This document shows positions 9,400 to 17,961 of a stretch of 64,000 bases of DNA, piece after piece. The notes under the pieces were generated by a model that did not search any database, was not told the origin of the DNA, and saw only the letters and a program-made list of their open reading frames with translations. The position numbers were made by a program, and so were the translations under genes. Source of the DNA: Ferrovibrio sp. (GTDB lineage: Bacteria > Pseudomonadota > Alphaproteobacteria > Ferrovibrionales > Ferrovibrionaceae). The first letter of the stretch is position 1. The number at the start of each line of letters is the position of its first letter. Where the stretch lies: positions 201,597 through 265,596 of the forward strand of contig NZ_PEKV01000004.1 of the NCBI RefSeq assembly GCF_002796975.1. Reading direction: 5' to 3'.

Positions 9400-10062
9400 T
9401 TACGGCGCGACACCCAAGCCGATCGGGCAGGACACGCCAGTACCCCCTAACCCGCAGTATCCGTTGGGATTCTTGGCCAGATACTGCTGGTGATAGTCCT
9501 CGGCATAATAGAAATCCGGCGCGGCGATGATCTCGGTGGTGATCTTGGCCCGCTTCGCTTTAGTCAGTGCCGCCTGATAGGCATCGCGCGAGGCCTCGGC
9601 CGCCTGCTTCTGCGCCGGCGTGGTGACATAGATGCCCGAGCGGTACTGCGTGCCGACGTCGTTGCCCTGACGCATGCCATGGGTGGGATCGTGACTCTCC
9701 CAGAACAGCTTGAGCAGTTCGCTGTAGCTGATCAGCTTCGGATCGAAAACCACCTGCACCACTTCATTGTGGCCGGTCAGGCCGGAACAGACCTCTTCAT
9801 AGGTCGGATTGGGCGTGTAGCCGCCGGTATAGCCGACCGACGTGCTGTAGACGCCGGGCCCGGCCTGCCAGAATTTGCGCTCGGCACCCCAGAAGCAGCC
9901 GAGGCCGAAAACCGCAACCTCCATGCCTTCGGGGAACGGCCCCTTCAGCGGATTGCCATTCACATCATGCTTTGCCGGTACCGGCATGACCTCGGCCCGG
10001 CCGGGCAGCGCGCGGTCGCGCGGCGGCATCTCGACTTTATGGCGTGGCGCCTGGAACCACAT
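9400..10062 (-). CDS. msrA: Peptide methionine (S)-sulfoxide reductase MsrA
   Basis: Repairs oxidised methionine in proteins, using thioredoxin as reductant. The catalytic GCFWG motif is near residue 54, the substrate-binding VGYTGG follows, and resolving cysteines are present in the C-terminal GYCGLGG..SCP tail. Length of 220 residues is normal for the longer MsrA type. A perfect GGAGGA ribosome-binding site eight bases upstream of the ATG at 10062 fixes the start. No signal peptide, so it is cytoplasmic. It is divergent from the EamA transporter gene. Confidence 0.95.
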   Translation of the reverse strand: MWFQAPRHKVEMPPRDRALPGRAEVMPVPAKHDVNGNPLKGPFPEGMEVAVFGLGCFWGAERKFWQAGPGVYSTSVGYTGGYTPNPTYEEVCSGLTGHNEVVQVVFDPKLISYSELLKLFWESHDPTHGMRQGNDVGTQYRSGIYVTTPAQKQAAEASRDAYQAALTKAKRAKITTEIIAAPDFYYAEDYHQQYLAKNPNGYCGLGGTGVSCPIGLGVAP

Positions 10063-10169
10063 GGCATCCTCCGAAGTATGTTGCAGCGCCCCTGGAAGGC
10101 AGAGACCTGCGTTTCGCTCAGCCCTGCCCTGCGGCGACCTGCCTTGCGGCGGGGTGAATAAAAGGTAGT

Positions 10170-11171
10170 GTGCCTGATCAAGGAAATCAAAAGCACAACA
10201 CCGCTTTCGCCGCCTTCTCCCCTCATTTCGTGTCTGTCGTCATCCCCGTGCCCCCCACGCCCTTTTATTCCCGCCTGTTCGGTACCGGCACCCGTCGCGG
10301 CATCACCTCGATGGTGCTCGGCATGGCCGCCTTCGTCACCAATGATTCGCTGATCAAGCTGGCCAGCACCACCGTGCCGACCGGCCAGCTGATCTCGACG
10401 CGCAATGTGCTGACCGCCGCGCTGCTGCTCCTGCTGTTGCTGGCGACCGGCCAGGCCGCACAACTGCGCCGCTGCATGGATCGTGCGGTGATAACCCGCA
10501 GCGCCATCGATGTGGTGGCCACGATCCTTTATCTGATCGCGCTGTTCCATATGCCGATCGGCAATGTTACGGCGATCAACATGAGCACGCCGCTGCTGCT
10601 CACCGCAGTGGTTGCCATCTTCCTGCATATCCCCGTCGGCTGGCGACGCTGGACAGCCGTCGTCTTCGGCTTCGTCGGCGTTACGCTGATCGTGCAGCCG
10701 CGCGCAGAAGGTTTTAACGCCTATGCGCTGGTGGCGCTCGCATCCACGATCTTCATCGTCGCCCGTGACCTCAGCACGCGGCGGATCGACAAGACTGTGT
10801 CCTCGCTGGCGGTGGCGCTGGCCAATGCGATCTTCGTTCTGGTCGGCGCGCTGGCGCTCTCGGCCTTCGAGGGCTGGGTGGCGGTCGGCTGGCGCGAGAT
10901 GCTGCTGCTCGGCGGCGCCAGCCTGTTCCTGATCGTCGGATATCTGCTGATCGTCGATGCCTTCCGCCATGGCGACATCGCCACCATCAGCCCCTTCCGC
11001 TATACCGGCCTGATCTGGGCGTTGGGTGCGGGCTACCTGGTCTGGGGCGATATCCCCAACACACTCGCCTTTGCCGGCATCGTCATTGTGGTGGGCAGCG
11101 GACTCTACGTGCTGCACCGCGAGCGCATCAAGGCGCGCGACGAGGCGCTTCGAAGCGAACCGGTGGAATAA
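10170..11171 (+). CDS. EamA/DMT-superfamily transporter
   Basis: About 300 residues of hydrophobic protein with roughly ten membrane segments in two EamA repeats, the layout of drug/metabolite transporters (RhaT/RarD-like). Substrate is not predictable. The start is uncertain: the GTG at 10170 has an AAAGG-like site just upstream, but a GTG at 10230 or the ATG before [11 protein letters not shown] would still leave the complete membrane domain. It ends 27 bases before the DUF1491 gene on the same strand. Confidence 0.85.
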   Translation: MPDQGNQKHNTAFAAFSPHFVSVVIPVPPTPFYSRLFGTGTRRGITSMVLGMAAFVTNDSLIKLASTTVPTGQLISTRNVLTAALLLLLLLATGQAAQLRRCMDRAVITRSAIDVVATILYLIALFHMPIGNVTAINMSTPLLLTAVVAIFLHIPVGWRRWTAVVFGFVGVTLIVQPRAEGFNAYALVALASTIFIVARDLSTRRIDKTVSSLAVALANAIFVLVGALALSAFEGWVAVGWREMLLLGGASLFLIVGYLLIVDAFRHGDIATISPFRYTGLIWALGAGYLVWGDIPNTLAFAGIVIVVGSGLYVLHRERIKARDEALRSEPVE

Positions 11172-11198
11172 TTTCTCCAGCTGGTGCAGCCTGAGGCC

Positions 11199-11534
11199 AT
11201 GACCGAACCTCGCCTGAAAGCCCGGCTGCTGGTGCAGGCCATCCTGCGTCGCTACGACCTGGAAGCGATCCCCGCCTATATCCGGCGCAAGGGCGATCCC
11301 GATTCCGGCACGGTGCTGCTGAAGATTGCGCTCGGACCGCGAGAGGCCCTGCTGTTAAGCCAGGCGCGCGATGCCGAAGGCCGGCCCGGCTGGCTGCGTC
11401 AGGGTGGTGGCGCGATTGCAGAGGCCGATGCCGAGGCGGCTATCGAGAAGGCCGTGAAACGCGATCCCGATGTCTATGTGATCGAAGTGGAAGACGGCAA
11501 AGGCCGCATCTTCGTCGAAGGGCCGCTGCTGTAA
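11199..11534 (+). CDS. DUF1491 family protein
   Basis: Small soluble protein of 111 residues with the family pattern RLKARLLVQAILRR near the N-terminus and a C-terminal VIEVEDGKGRIFVEG strand. DUF1491 proteins are widespread in alphaproteobacteria and have no known function. The ATG at 11199 is chosen over the GTG at 11184 because homology starts at MTEPRLKA. The gene ends one base before the end of the converging cysG, leaving no room for a separate terminator. Confidence 0.8.
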   Translation: MTEPRLKARLLVQAILRRYDLEAIPAYIRRKGDPDSGTVLLKIALGPREALLLSQARDAEGRPGWLRQGGGAIAEADAEAAIEKAVKRDPDVYVIEVEDGKGRIFVEGPLL

Positions 11535-12887
11535 CTAGGCGACCTTTTCAATGCTGCCCGCAGCAACGCGCGCGGTAGCAAACACCTGCCCGATCCCGAC
11601 CAGCACCGGTTGTTCGACACCCATCCGCAACAGCGCATCGCCAAGCTCCGAGAGTAGCCCGGTCCAGCGCACCTCATCGCGGCGCGACACGGCGCTGACA
11701 GCCACCACCGGCGTCGACGCCGGCAGGCCCTCCCGCATCAGGCGCGCCGCAAAGGCGCCGCCGGTGCGACCGCCCATATAGACCATCAGCGACGTTTCCG
11801 CGTCCGCCAACCCACGCCAGTCAAGGTCGTCGGGCAGCGCGCCCTGTCGCGAATGACCGGTGACGAAGCGTACCGAATGCGCCGTATCGCGATGGGTGAG
11901 CGACACGCCGAGGCTGCTGGCCGCAGCCAGCGCCGCCGTAATGCCAGGGACGACAGCGACCGGAATACCGGCGGACTCTAACGCTGCAATCTCCTCGCCG
12001 GCACGGCCGAACACCATCGGATCGCCGGACTTCAACCGCACGACGCGTTTGCCCTGGCGTGCCAGCTTGATCATCAGCGCGTTGATGTCTTCCTGTTGGC
12101 AACTCACCCGGCCGCCGCGCTTGCCCACCATCATGCGCCTGGCCTCGCGGCGCGCGAGTTCCAGCACTTCATCCGATACCAGATCGTCGAACAGGATCAC
12201 ATCGGCCGATTGCAGCGCGCGCATCGCTTTCAGCGTCAGCAGTTCGGCATCGCCCGGACCGGCACCCACCAGCGTGACATGGCCGCCTGCAGATTTCATC
12301 GGTGCGATCTCGATATCGGTCGGCACGGTCGGTTCGATAAAGGCACGCTCAGCAAAGCGTTCCCAGAAAGCGCGGCGCAGACCGCCAGCCGGCAGCCGTT
12401 CGGCCATCTTCTTGCGAATGCGTTTGGCCACCGACGCCCAGGCGCCGAGCGAGGCCGGCAGCAGCGTTTCGATGCGACGGCGGATCGCCTGCGCCAGAAT
12501 GGGCGCCGCACCATCGGTGGAAATGCCGATCACCACCGGTGAGCGGTTGACGATAGCGCCGAATTGCACGTCGCAATGATCCGGCTTGTCGATGGCCGAG
12601 CAGATCGCACCGGCCGCTTTCGCCGCCGCACGGAACGCAGCGGCCTCGGCCGCATCCGCCGCATCAATCACGACCAGCGTGGCGCCGGTCAGATCCTCGG
12701 CCCGCCAGCCGCGTGCGATACACACCACATCCGCGCCGGCCGCCGCCAGAAGTTCCGCCTTCCAGGCGGCAGCCGGCGTATCGCCAACCACAACGACGCG
12801 CCTGCCCTGCAGGTCGAGAAAGACCGGCAGTTTGGCAAGCGGACCGATGCGCTGCGGTGCAGGCAGAATGCTGCGGGTTTCCGTCAT
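11535..12887 (-). CDS. cysG: Siroheme synthase CysG (precorrin-2 dehydrogenase/ferrochelatase plus uroporphyrinogen-III methyltransferase)
   Basis: Makes siroheme, the prosthetic group of NirB, from uroporphyrinogen III. The N-terminal half (about 1-200) is the NAD-dependent dehydrogenase/ferrochelatase with the ISTDGAAP segment; the C-terminal half is the SAM methyltransferase with VTLVGAGPGDAELLTLKA, RLKSGDPMVFGR and VVPGITAA. Length is 450 residues. The dinucleotide loop reads VVVVGDTPAAAWKAELL instead of the enterobacterial GGGxVAxRK. The start follows the nirD stop after one base (TGACATG), so translation is coupled. It is last in the nasS-nirB-nirD-cysG operon, a placement that matches siroheme supply to demand. 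Confidence 0.95.
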   Translation of the reverse strand: MTETRSILPAPQRIGPLAKLPVFLDLQGRRVVVVGDTPAAAWKAELLAAAGADVVCIARGWRAEDLTGATLVVIDAADAAEAAAFRAAAKAAGAICSAIDKPDHCDVQFGAIVNRSPVVIGISTDGAAPILAQAIRRRIETLLPASLGAWASVAKRIRKKMAERLPAGGLRRAFWERFAERAFIEPTVPTDIEIAPMKSAGGHVTLVGAGPGDAELLTLKAMRALQSADVILFDDLVSDEVLELARREARRMMVGKRGGRVSCQQEDINALMIKLARQGKRVVRLKSGDPMVFGRAGEEIAALESAGIPVAVVPGITAALAAASSLGVSLTHRDTAHSVRFVTGHSRQGALPDDLDWRGLADAETSLMVYMGGRTGGAFAARLMREGLPASTPVVAVSAVSRRDEVRWTGLLSELGDALLRMGVEQPVLVGIGQVFATARVAAGSIEKVA

Positions 12888-12888
12888 G

Positions 12889-13230
12889 TCATGCCGCTTT
12901 GACAGCGGGGACGGCCGGCCAGGATAGCTGGATGCGGCCATCCTGCAGCCGCACCGCGATGGTCCGGGTGCAACCTTGGTCGGCGCCCTGAGCTTCGCCG
13001 GTTTTCAGACTGATCACCCAGTTATGTAAAGGGCAGGTCACGGACTCGCCCTGAACGATGCCCTGCGACAGCGGCCCGCCCTTATGCGGGCATTTGTCGT
13101 CAAGCGCGAAGACCTGATCGTCCATGGTGCGGAAGATGGCGATATCGCCACGCGCAGTCTTCACCACGCGCGCGCCGCGCTTCGGGATATCGTCCAGCCT
13201 GCCGATCTCGAGCCAGTCGGTGGTGTTCAT
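12889..13230 (-). CDS. nirD: Nitrite reductase (NAD(P)H) small subunit NirD
   Basis: Rieske-like small subunit of assimilatory nitrite reductase, 113 residues. Unlike many NirD proteins that lack the cluster, it keeps the complete Rieske pattern: CPHKGG, then CPLH 18 residues later, so it probably binds a [2Fe-2S] centre. The start at 13230 (MNTTDW) is preferred over the ORF-track start five codons upstream. It lies 11 bases after nirB and one base before cysG, in the same operon. Confidence 0.93.
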   Translation of the reverse strand: MNTTDWLEIGRLDDIPKRGARVVKTARGDIAIFRTMDDQVFALDDKCPHKGGPLSQGIVQGESVTCPLHNWVISLKTGEAQGADQGCTRTIAVRLQDGRIQLSWPAVPAVKAA

Positions 13231-13241
13231 CGCAATACTCC

Positions 13242-15689
13242 TCATTCAGCCGCGCTGGCCAGCCGCAGATCGGCCAGCGGCTTGAATTCATGCCCGAAGG
13301 CACCGTTGACGCGCTCGGCCCAGGGATCGATCTGCGCGAACTTCTGCGCATGTACGAAGCGGGCGAACAGGGCGCGGCGGCGCTCGTGGTCCTCGACGAT
13401 CTGTTTTTTCACCGTGTCGAGGCCGACGCGGTGCAGCCATTTGTGGATGCGGTCGAGGTAATGCGCCTGCTCGCGATAGAGCTGCATAAGGGCACCGGTA
13501 TATTCCAGCACCTCTTCCTCGGTCTCCAGCCTGCATAACAGAACCGTGGCTTTCACCTCCATCCCGGCGGCGCCGCCGATATGAAACTCGTAGCCAGAGT
13601 CGATGCAGACGATGCCGATGTCTTTCACTGTCGCTTCGGCGCAATTGCGCGGACAGCCTGAGACCGCGAGTTTCACCTTGTGCGGCGTCCAACTGCCCCA
13701 GGTGAATTTCTCCAGTTTGATGCCGAGCCCGGTCGAATCCTGCGTACCGAAACGGCACCATTCGCTGCCGACACAGGTTTTCACCGTGCGCAAACCCTTG
13801 GCATAGGCATGGCCCGAAACCATGCCGGCGGCATTGAGATCGGCCCAGACGCCGGGCAGGTCTTCCTTCTTCACGCCCAGCAGGTCGATACGCTGCCCGC
13901 CGGTCACCTTTACAGAAGGGATATTGAACTTGTCGGCCACGTCGGCGATGGCGCGCAGTTCGGCGGCGCTGGTCATGCCGCCCCACATGCGCGGGATCAC
14001 CGAATAGGTGCCGTCCTTCTGGATGTTGGCATGCGCGCGTTCGTTGATATAACGCGACTGGTTGTCGTCGACATAGTCACCGGGCCAGGTGGCGAGCAGA
14101 TAGTAGTTCAGCGCCGGGCGGCATTTGCTGCAGCCGCAGGAGGTTTTCCACTCCAGCTCCTGCATCACCGCCGGGATCGACTTCAGCTCCTTGGCCACGA
14201 TCAGCCGGCGGATATCGTCATGGCCGAGATCGGTACAGCCGCAGGCCGCCTTGCTGGTCTTCGGCGCGTAAGAGTCGCCGAGCGTAAGCCCGATCAGCTT
14301 CTCGACCAGGCCGGTGCAGGAACCGCAGGAAGCGGAGGCTTTGGTAACAGCGCGCACTTCCTCAAGGTTGGTCAGGCCATTGGCCGTGATCGCGCCGGTG
14401 ATCTTGCCCTTGCACACGCCGTTGCAGCCGCAGATCTCCGCGTCATCCGGCAAGGCGGCGATGGCCGCCATCGGATCCAGCTTGGCGCCACCGGCATAAC
14501 CCTGCCCGTAGATCAGCGTCTGGCGCATCTCGGTGATGTCGGCGCCTTCGCGCAGCAATTGGAAGAACCAGGCGCCGTCTTCCACATCGCCGTAAAGCAC
14601 GGTGCCGATGATCTTGCCATCCTGCAGCACCAGCCGCTTGTAGACGCCGCGGGCGGCATCGCGCAGCACAATCTCCTCGCGATCCTTCGCCTCGGCGAAA
14701 TCTCCGGCCGAGAACAGGCTGATGCCGGTGACCTTCAGCTTGGTGGCGGTGACCGAGCCGTTATAGGCGGCCGGTTCGTCGATCAGCGTTTTGGCCAGCA
14801 CGCCGGCCATCTCGTAAAGCGGCGCGACCAGACCATAGGTGGCACCGCGGTGCTCGACGCATTCGCCCAGAGAGAAAATGTCGGGATCGGACGTACGCAT
14901 CTGGTCATCGACCACGATGCCGCGGTTCACTGTCAGACCGGCTTCCTTGCCGAGCCAGCCATTCGGCCGGATACCGACCGCCATCACCACCAGCGCGGCC
15001 GGAATCACCGTGCCGTCTTCCAGTTGCACGCCTTCGACGCGATTGCTGCCGAGAATCGCCTTGGTATTGGCGCCGGTGATCACCTTGATGCCGCGGCTCT
15101 CGATTTCCTTCTTCAGCAGATAGCCGGCATTGGCATCCAGCTGGCGCTCCATCAGCGTCGGCATCAGATGCACGACAGTGACATCCATGCCCTGTTCGGC
15201 CAAACCCGCAGCGGCTTCCAGCCCGAGCAGCCCGCCGCCGATCACTACCGCATTGCCGCGCGCTTTCGACGCCAGGATCATCGCATCGACATCGTCGAGA
15301 TCGCGGTAGCTCAGCACACCGGGCAGATTATGGCCCGGCACCGGAATGATGAAAGGCACCGAGCCGGTGGCGATCACCAGCTTGTCGTAGCTTTCGACCA
15401 GGCCGTTGTCGGTGCTGATGGTTTTGGCTGCGCGGTCGATGCCGACCACCTTGGTGCCCTTGTGCAGGGTAATGCCGTTCTTGATGTACCAGCCGTCGCC
15501 ATGAATAACGATCTGCTCGTAGTTCTTCTCACCCGACAGCACCGGCGACAGCATGATGCGGTCGTAGTTCACACGTGGCTCGGCATTGAAGATGGTGATG
15601 TCGTAGCGGCCCGGCGCTTTCTCCAGCAGATGCTCCAGCATCCGCCCCGGTGCCATGCCATTACCGACGATGAGTAATCTCTCAGCCAC
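13242..15689 (-). CDS. nirB: Nitrite reductase (NAD(P)H) large subunit NirB
   Basis: Six-electron reduction of nitrite to ammonium in the cytoplasm, 815 residues. Domains in order: FAD/NAD(P)-binding oxidoreductase (about 1-390, VGNGMAPGR and VVIGGGLLGLEAA), BFD-type [2Fe-2S] segments (CGCNGVCKG at about 415, and a second set ending in TSCGCSKCRPALNYY), nitrite/sulfite reductase ferredoxin-like half domain, and the siroheme/[4Fe-4S] domain (CVGSEWCRFG and SGCPRNCAEA). The start is GTG and overlaps the end of nasS by eight bases. All catalytic and cluster cysteines seem intact. Electron donor NADH or NADPH cannot be told from sequence. Confidence 0.96.
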   Translation of the reverse strand: MAERLLIVGNGMAPGRMLEHLLEKAPGRYDITIFNAEPRVNYDRIMLSPVLSGEKNYEQIVIHGDGWYIKNGITLHKGTKVVGIDRAAKTISTDNGLVESYDKLVIATGSVPFIIPVPGHNLPGVLSYRDLDDVDAMILASKARGNAVVIGGGLLGLEAAAGLAEQGMDVTVVHLMPTLMERQLDANAGYLLKKEIESRGIKVITGANTKAILGSNRVEGVQLEDGTVIPAALVVMAVGIRPNGWLGKEAGLTVNRGIVVDDQMRTSDPDIFSLGECVEHRGATYGLVAPLYEMAGVLAKTLIDEPAAYNGSVTATKLKVTGISLFSAGDFAEAKDREEIVLRDAARGVYKRLVLQDGKIIGTVLYGDVEDGAWFFQLLREGADITEMRQTLIYGQGYAGGAKLDPMAAIAALPDDAEICGCNGVCKGKITGAITANGLTNLEEVRAVTKASASCGSCTGLVEKLIGLTLGDSYAPKTSKAACGCTDLGHDDIRRLIVAKELKSIPAVMQELEWKTSCGCSKCRPALNYYLLATWPGDYVDDNQSRYINERAHANIQKDGTYSVIPRMWGGMTSAAELRAIADVADKFNIPSVKVTGGQRIDLLGVKKEDLPGVWADLNAAGMVSGHAYAKGLRTVKTCVGSEWCRFGTQDSTGLGIKLEKFTWGSWTPHKVKLAVSGCPRNCAEATVKDIGIVCIDSGYEFHIGGAAGMEVKATVLLCRLETEEEVLEYTGALMQLYREQAHYLDRIHKWLHRVGLDTVKKQIVEDHERRRALFARFVHAQKFAQIDPWAERVNGAFGHEFKPLADLRLASAAE

Positions 15690-16992
15690 TGCTCTTACTC
15701 CCCACTGCGTCGCGACCGGCGACGTCCTCCCATGCTATGGTCCGATCCGTCGGTGCGGCGGCCGTACTGACATCTGCGTGCGCCACCGGCCGCGCCGAGG
15801 ACACGTAAGACCCGTCGAAGAACAGATCGGCGCCCATCGGGATCGGCGCGCTGGCCTGCGCCAGCGTCCAGGGACCGGCATGCAGGCCCTCCGGCTTGCG
15901 GTCGATCAGCGGAAACGGCTTGCCGAGTGCGGCGGCTGCCTCGCGGTAGAGATCCGTGCGGTAGACGCAGTCCGCGACCGCCGCGATATCGGTGGCGGGA
16001 TCGATCAGCTTCCAGCGCCGCATCTCGGTCAAGTACCAGTCGGCCTGGCTGCGCCAGGGGAAGTTTGCGCTGTAGCGGCCGAAGACGAAGAAATCCGGTA
16101 TCTGCTCCGGGCTGACATCGAGGCCGTAACGCAGCATGCCGAGCATGCCGAGGCGGATCGCTTCAACTGCTTCCGGCCCGATATAGTCGGGCTTGGCCAT
16201 GATCTCGACGCCTTCCAGACGGTTCTCCGGCCGGTCGAGCCATGCGGCAGCCTCAAGCAGCGCCATCAGCATCTGTTTGTGAGTGAGCGGGTTGCGCTCG
16301 ACCCAGTCGCGATTGGTGCCGATCACCTTTTCGATGCGGTTGTTCCAGATTTCATAGCCGGTGATCAGGATGCGGCCGACGCCGCGCAGCACAGCGAGCG
16401 AATTCCACGGATCGCCGACGCAGAAGCCGTCGATCTCGCCGAGTGCCAGGCGATCCGTCATCTGCGGCGGCGGCACGATCACCAGCTGCACGTCGCGATC
16501 CGGATCGATGCCGGCCGAAGCCAGCCAGTAGCGCAGCTGGATCTGGTGCGAGGAATAGTTGAACACGGTGGCGAAGGTGAGCTGCGGCCGTCCCGCCTTG
16601 CGGTCGGCGGCGATCAGGCGGCGCAGGGCATTGCCGGCTTCGTGACGATCCTGCACCAGTGCCGGCTCGGCATCGGCCAGACGGTTCCACAGGCGCGTCG
16701 AGATGGTGACGGCATTGCCGTTCAGGTTGAGCGCAAACGACGTGATCTGCTGCTGTTTCCAGCCGCCGGCGCCCAGCGTGGCAGCGAGCGGCATCGGTGC
16801 CAGCATGTGGGCTGCATCCAGCGCACCGAGCGCCACCTTGTCGCGCAGGTTGGCCCAGCTGGGTTCGCGCTGCAGCGTGACGTCGAGCCCATGCCGTTCG
16901 AAGAAGCCCTTCTCCTTCGCCACGATCAGCGGCGCGCAGTCGGTCAGTGCGATGAAACCGATCCGCATGGCCGTGAGCGTCGTGGTCTGCAT
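15682..16992 (-). CDS. nasS: NasS-type nitrate/nitrite sensor (NrtA/CmpA-like binding protein without signal peptide)
   Basis: Protein of 436 residues belonging to the NrtA/CmpA/NasS substrate-binding family (RIGFIALTDCAPLIVAKEKGFFERHGLDV, then GDPWNSLAV). It has no signal peptide or lipobox, which separates the cytoplasmic sensor NasS from periplasmic NrtA. In known systems NasS holds the ANTAR protein NasT inactive until nitrate or nitrite binds. Here it is the first gene after the leader terminator and overlaps nirB by eight bases, while nasT lies upstream of the leader. The start is set by GGAAGGA seven bases before the ATG at 16992. Alternative: an unlinked transport component; the nasT neighbour argues against this. 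Confidence 0.85.
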   Translation of the reverse strand: MQTTTLTAMRIGFIALTDCAPLIVAKEKGFFERHGLDVTLQREPSWANLRDKVALGALDAAHMLAPMPLAATLGAGGWKQQQITSFALNLNGNAVTISTRLWNRLADAEPALVQDRHEAGNALRRLIAADRKAGRPQLTFATVFNYSSHQIQLRYWLASAGIDPDRDVQLVIVPPPQMTDRLALGEIDGFCVGDPWNSLAVLRGVGRILITGYEIWNNRIEKVIGTNRDWVERNPLTHKQMLMALLEAAAWLDRPENRLEGVEIMAKPDYIGPEAVEAIRLGMLGMLRYGLDVSPEQIPDFFVFGRYSANFPWRSQADWYLTEMRRWKLIDPATDIAAVADCVYRTDLYREAAAALGKPFPLIDRKPEGLHAGPWTLAQASAPIPMGADLFFDGSYVSSARPVAHADVSTAAAPTDRTIAWEDVAGRDAVGSKSSG

Positions 16993-17022
16993 GCACTGGT
17001 CCTTCCGCCTGCTGCGGCCAAT

Positions 17023-17074
17023 AAAAAAGCGTCCCTCGACATCGGCCCTGTGAAGAGGCCACATCGCGGGACGC
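17023..17074 (-). terminator. Attenuator terminator in the nasS-nirBD-cysG leader
   Basis: On the minus strand GCGTCCC and GGGACGC form a perfect 7-bp stem base, extended by a partly paired arm (CGATGT against ATGTCG), directly followed by six T. The 5' arm shares the GTCC bases that close the second AATGGC hexaloop, so the hexaloop and terminator structures exclude each other. This is the design of ANTAR-controlled antitermination leaders. Confidence 0.85.
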
Positions 17075-17082
17075 CATTGTCC
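17069..17082 (-). promoter_or_regulatory. ANTAR target hairpin 2 (hexaloop AATGGC)
   Basis: Minus-strand RNA GGAC-AATGGC-GTCC: a short stem closing a six-base loop with A at position 1 and G at position 4, the ANTAR recognition pattern. Outside the 4-bp core a C.C mismatch is followed by one more pair. It overlaps the 5' arm of the downstream terminator. Confidence 0.8.
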
Positions 17083-17145
17083 GGTCCGGGACCGGTCGCC
17101 TCTGAGACAAGCCTGGGGAGGCCCTGCTTGGAGGATCCGGTCGAT

Positions 17146-17167
17146 CCCGCTGCGCCATTGCAGCGGG
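17146..17167 (-). promoter_or_regulatory. ANTAR target hairpin 1 (hexaloop AATGGC)
   Basis: Minus-strand RNA with a perfect 8-bp stem CCCGCTGC/GCAGCGGG closing the loop AATGGC, identical to the loop of hairpin 2. Paired hexaloops with A1 and G4 are the binding site for dimeric ANTAR antiterminators such as NasT and AmiR/EutV. It lies just downstream of the predicted sigma-54 start site. Confidence 0.85.
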
Positions 17168-17184
17168 AAGCTCGATCTTTAATT

Positions 17185-17200
17185 AGCAGGAAGTGTGCCA
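17185..17200 (-). promoter_or_regulatory. Sigma-54 type -24/-12 promoter of the nasS-nirBD-cysG operon
   Basis: Minus strand reads TGGCACACTTCCTGCT, matching the RpoN consensus TGGCACG-N4-TTGCW at the GG and GC doublets with exact spacing; mismatches are at positions 7 and 12 only. Transcription would start about 11-12 bases further on, just before ANTAR hairpin 1. An imperfect inverted repeat TGTGC..GCACA overlaps the -24 region, and GTGCAG repeats lie upstream, where an NtrC-type activator could bind. Confidence 0.75.
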
Positions 17201-17284
17201 GCCTCTGGCTGCACAGATAGTCGGAAAAACCGCGGCAGCTTCACTGCACTGCACAAATTTCAGGCGGATGCCGCGGCGGACTGC

Positions 17285-17890
17285 CTACTTCTTCTTCAGC
17301 ACGTCGGCAAAGGCGAGCAGCGCCTCCGCCACCTCGACCAGACGCTGCTGGCGATCCATCGCCAGCTTGCGCAGGGCGGCATGCGCCTCATCTTCGCTGA
17401 GCTGGCGTTCGCGCATGAGAAGCCCCTTGGCGCGCTCGATCAGCTTGCGCTCCGACAGCGTCGCCTTGGTCTTTTTCAGCTCGTCGCGCAGCGCCTGGAA
17501 TTCGCGGAAGCGCGCAACGGCAACATCGATGACCGGCTTCACCCGCTTCGGATTCATACCGTCGATCACATAGGCGGAAACCCCGGCCTGCATGGCGTCG
17601 CGGATCATGCCGTCGTCGGATTCATCGACGAACATCACGATCGGACGCGGCTGGTCGGCGTTGATCTGGCGCATGCTGTCGATGGTGTCGCGCGACGGGC
17701 TTTCCATGTCGACGATGATCACGTCGGGCGCGATCTCCTGCACACGCTTGGCCGAGACCTCGCCGGGCGTCAGCTGCGCCACCAGCGTATAGCCCTCGCC
17801 CTGCAGCGCCGCGGCCAGCACGACGGCGCGATCGGGATTTTCGTCGATCAGAAGCAGGCGAATGGTAGGGGTGGCGACGGACATCAGCAT
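17285..17890 (-). CDS. nasT: NasT-type ANTAR response regulator (transcription antiterminator)
   Basis: Protein of 201 residues. It has an N-terminal receiver-like domain (RLLLIDENPDRA, putative phospho-site segment VIIVDMESPSRDTID, MFVDESD) and a C-terminal ANTAR RNA-binding domain from about 140 (SERKLIERAKGLLMRERQLSEDEAHAALRKLA). NasT binds paired hexaloop hairpins and prevents terminator formation when it is not held by NasS. A leader with exactly this layout follows the gene within 290 bases, ahead of nasS-nirBD-cysG, so the target is in cis. The start may be ATG 17890 or 17884. nasT is not translationally linked to nasS; the attenuator separates them. Confidence 0.92.
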   Translation of the reverse strand: MLMSVATPTIRLLLIDENPDRAVVLAAALQGEGYTLVAQLTPGEVSAKRVQEIAPDVIIVDMESPSRDTIDSMRQINADQPRPIVMFVDESDDGMIRDAMQAGVSAYVIDGMNPKRVKPVIDVAVARFREFQALRDELKKTKATLSERKLIERAKGLLMRERQLSEDEAHAALRKLAMDRQQRLVEVAEALLAFADVLKKK

Positions 17891-17961
17891 TGGGTACCGG
17901 ACGGGAACTGGTCCCTGTCACGTAGCAAGATGCGTACCGGATCGAATGAAGGGAGGTTTAG

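Noticed and set aside
9960-11117. Minus-strand ORF of 385 codons opposite the EamA gene
   Set aside because: Composition is dominated by Asp/His/Gln/Arg, typical of the antisense frame of a membrane protein gene. The plus-strand EamA pattern is clear.
13680-15677. Plus-strand ORF of 665 codons opposite nirB
   Set aside because: It is the antisense frame of nirB, rich in His/Arg/Gln as expected for such shadows, with no recognisable domain. nirB motifs are complete on the other strand.
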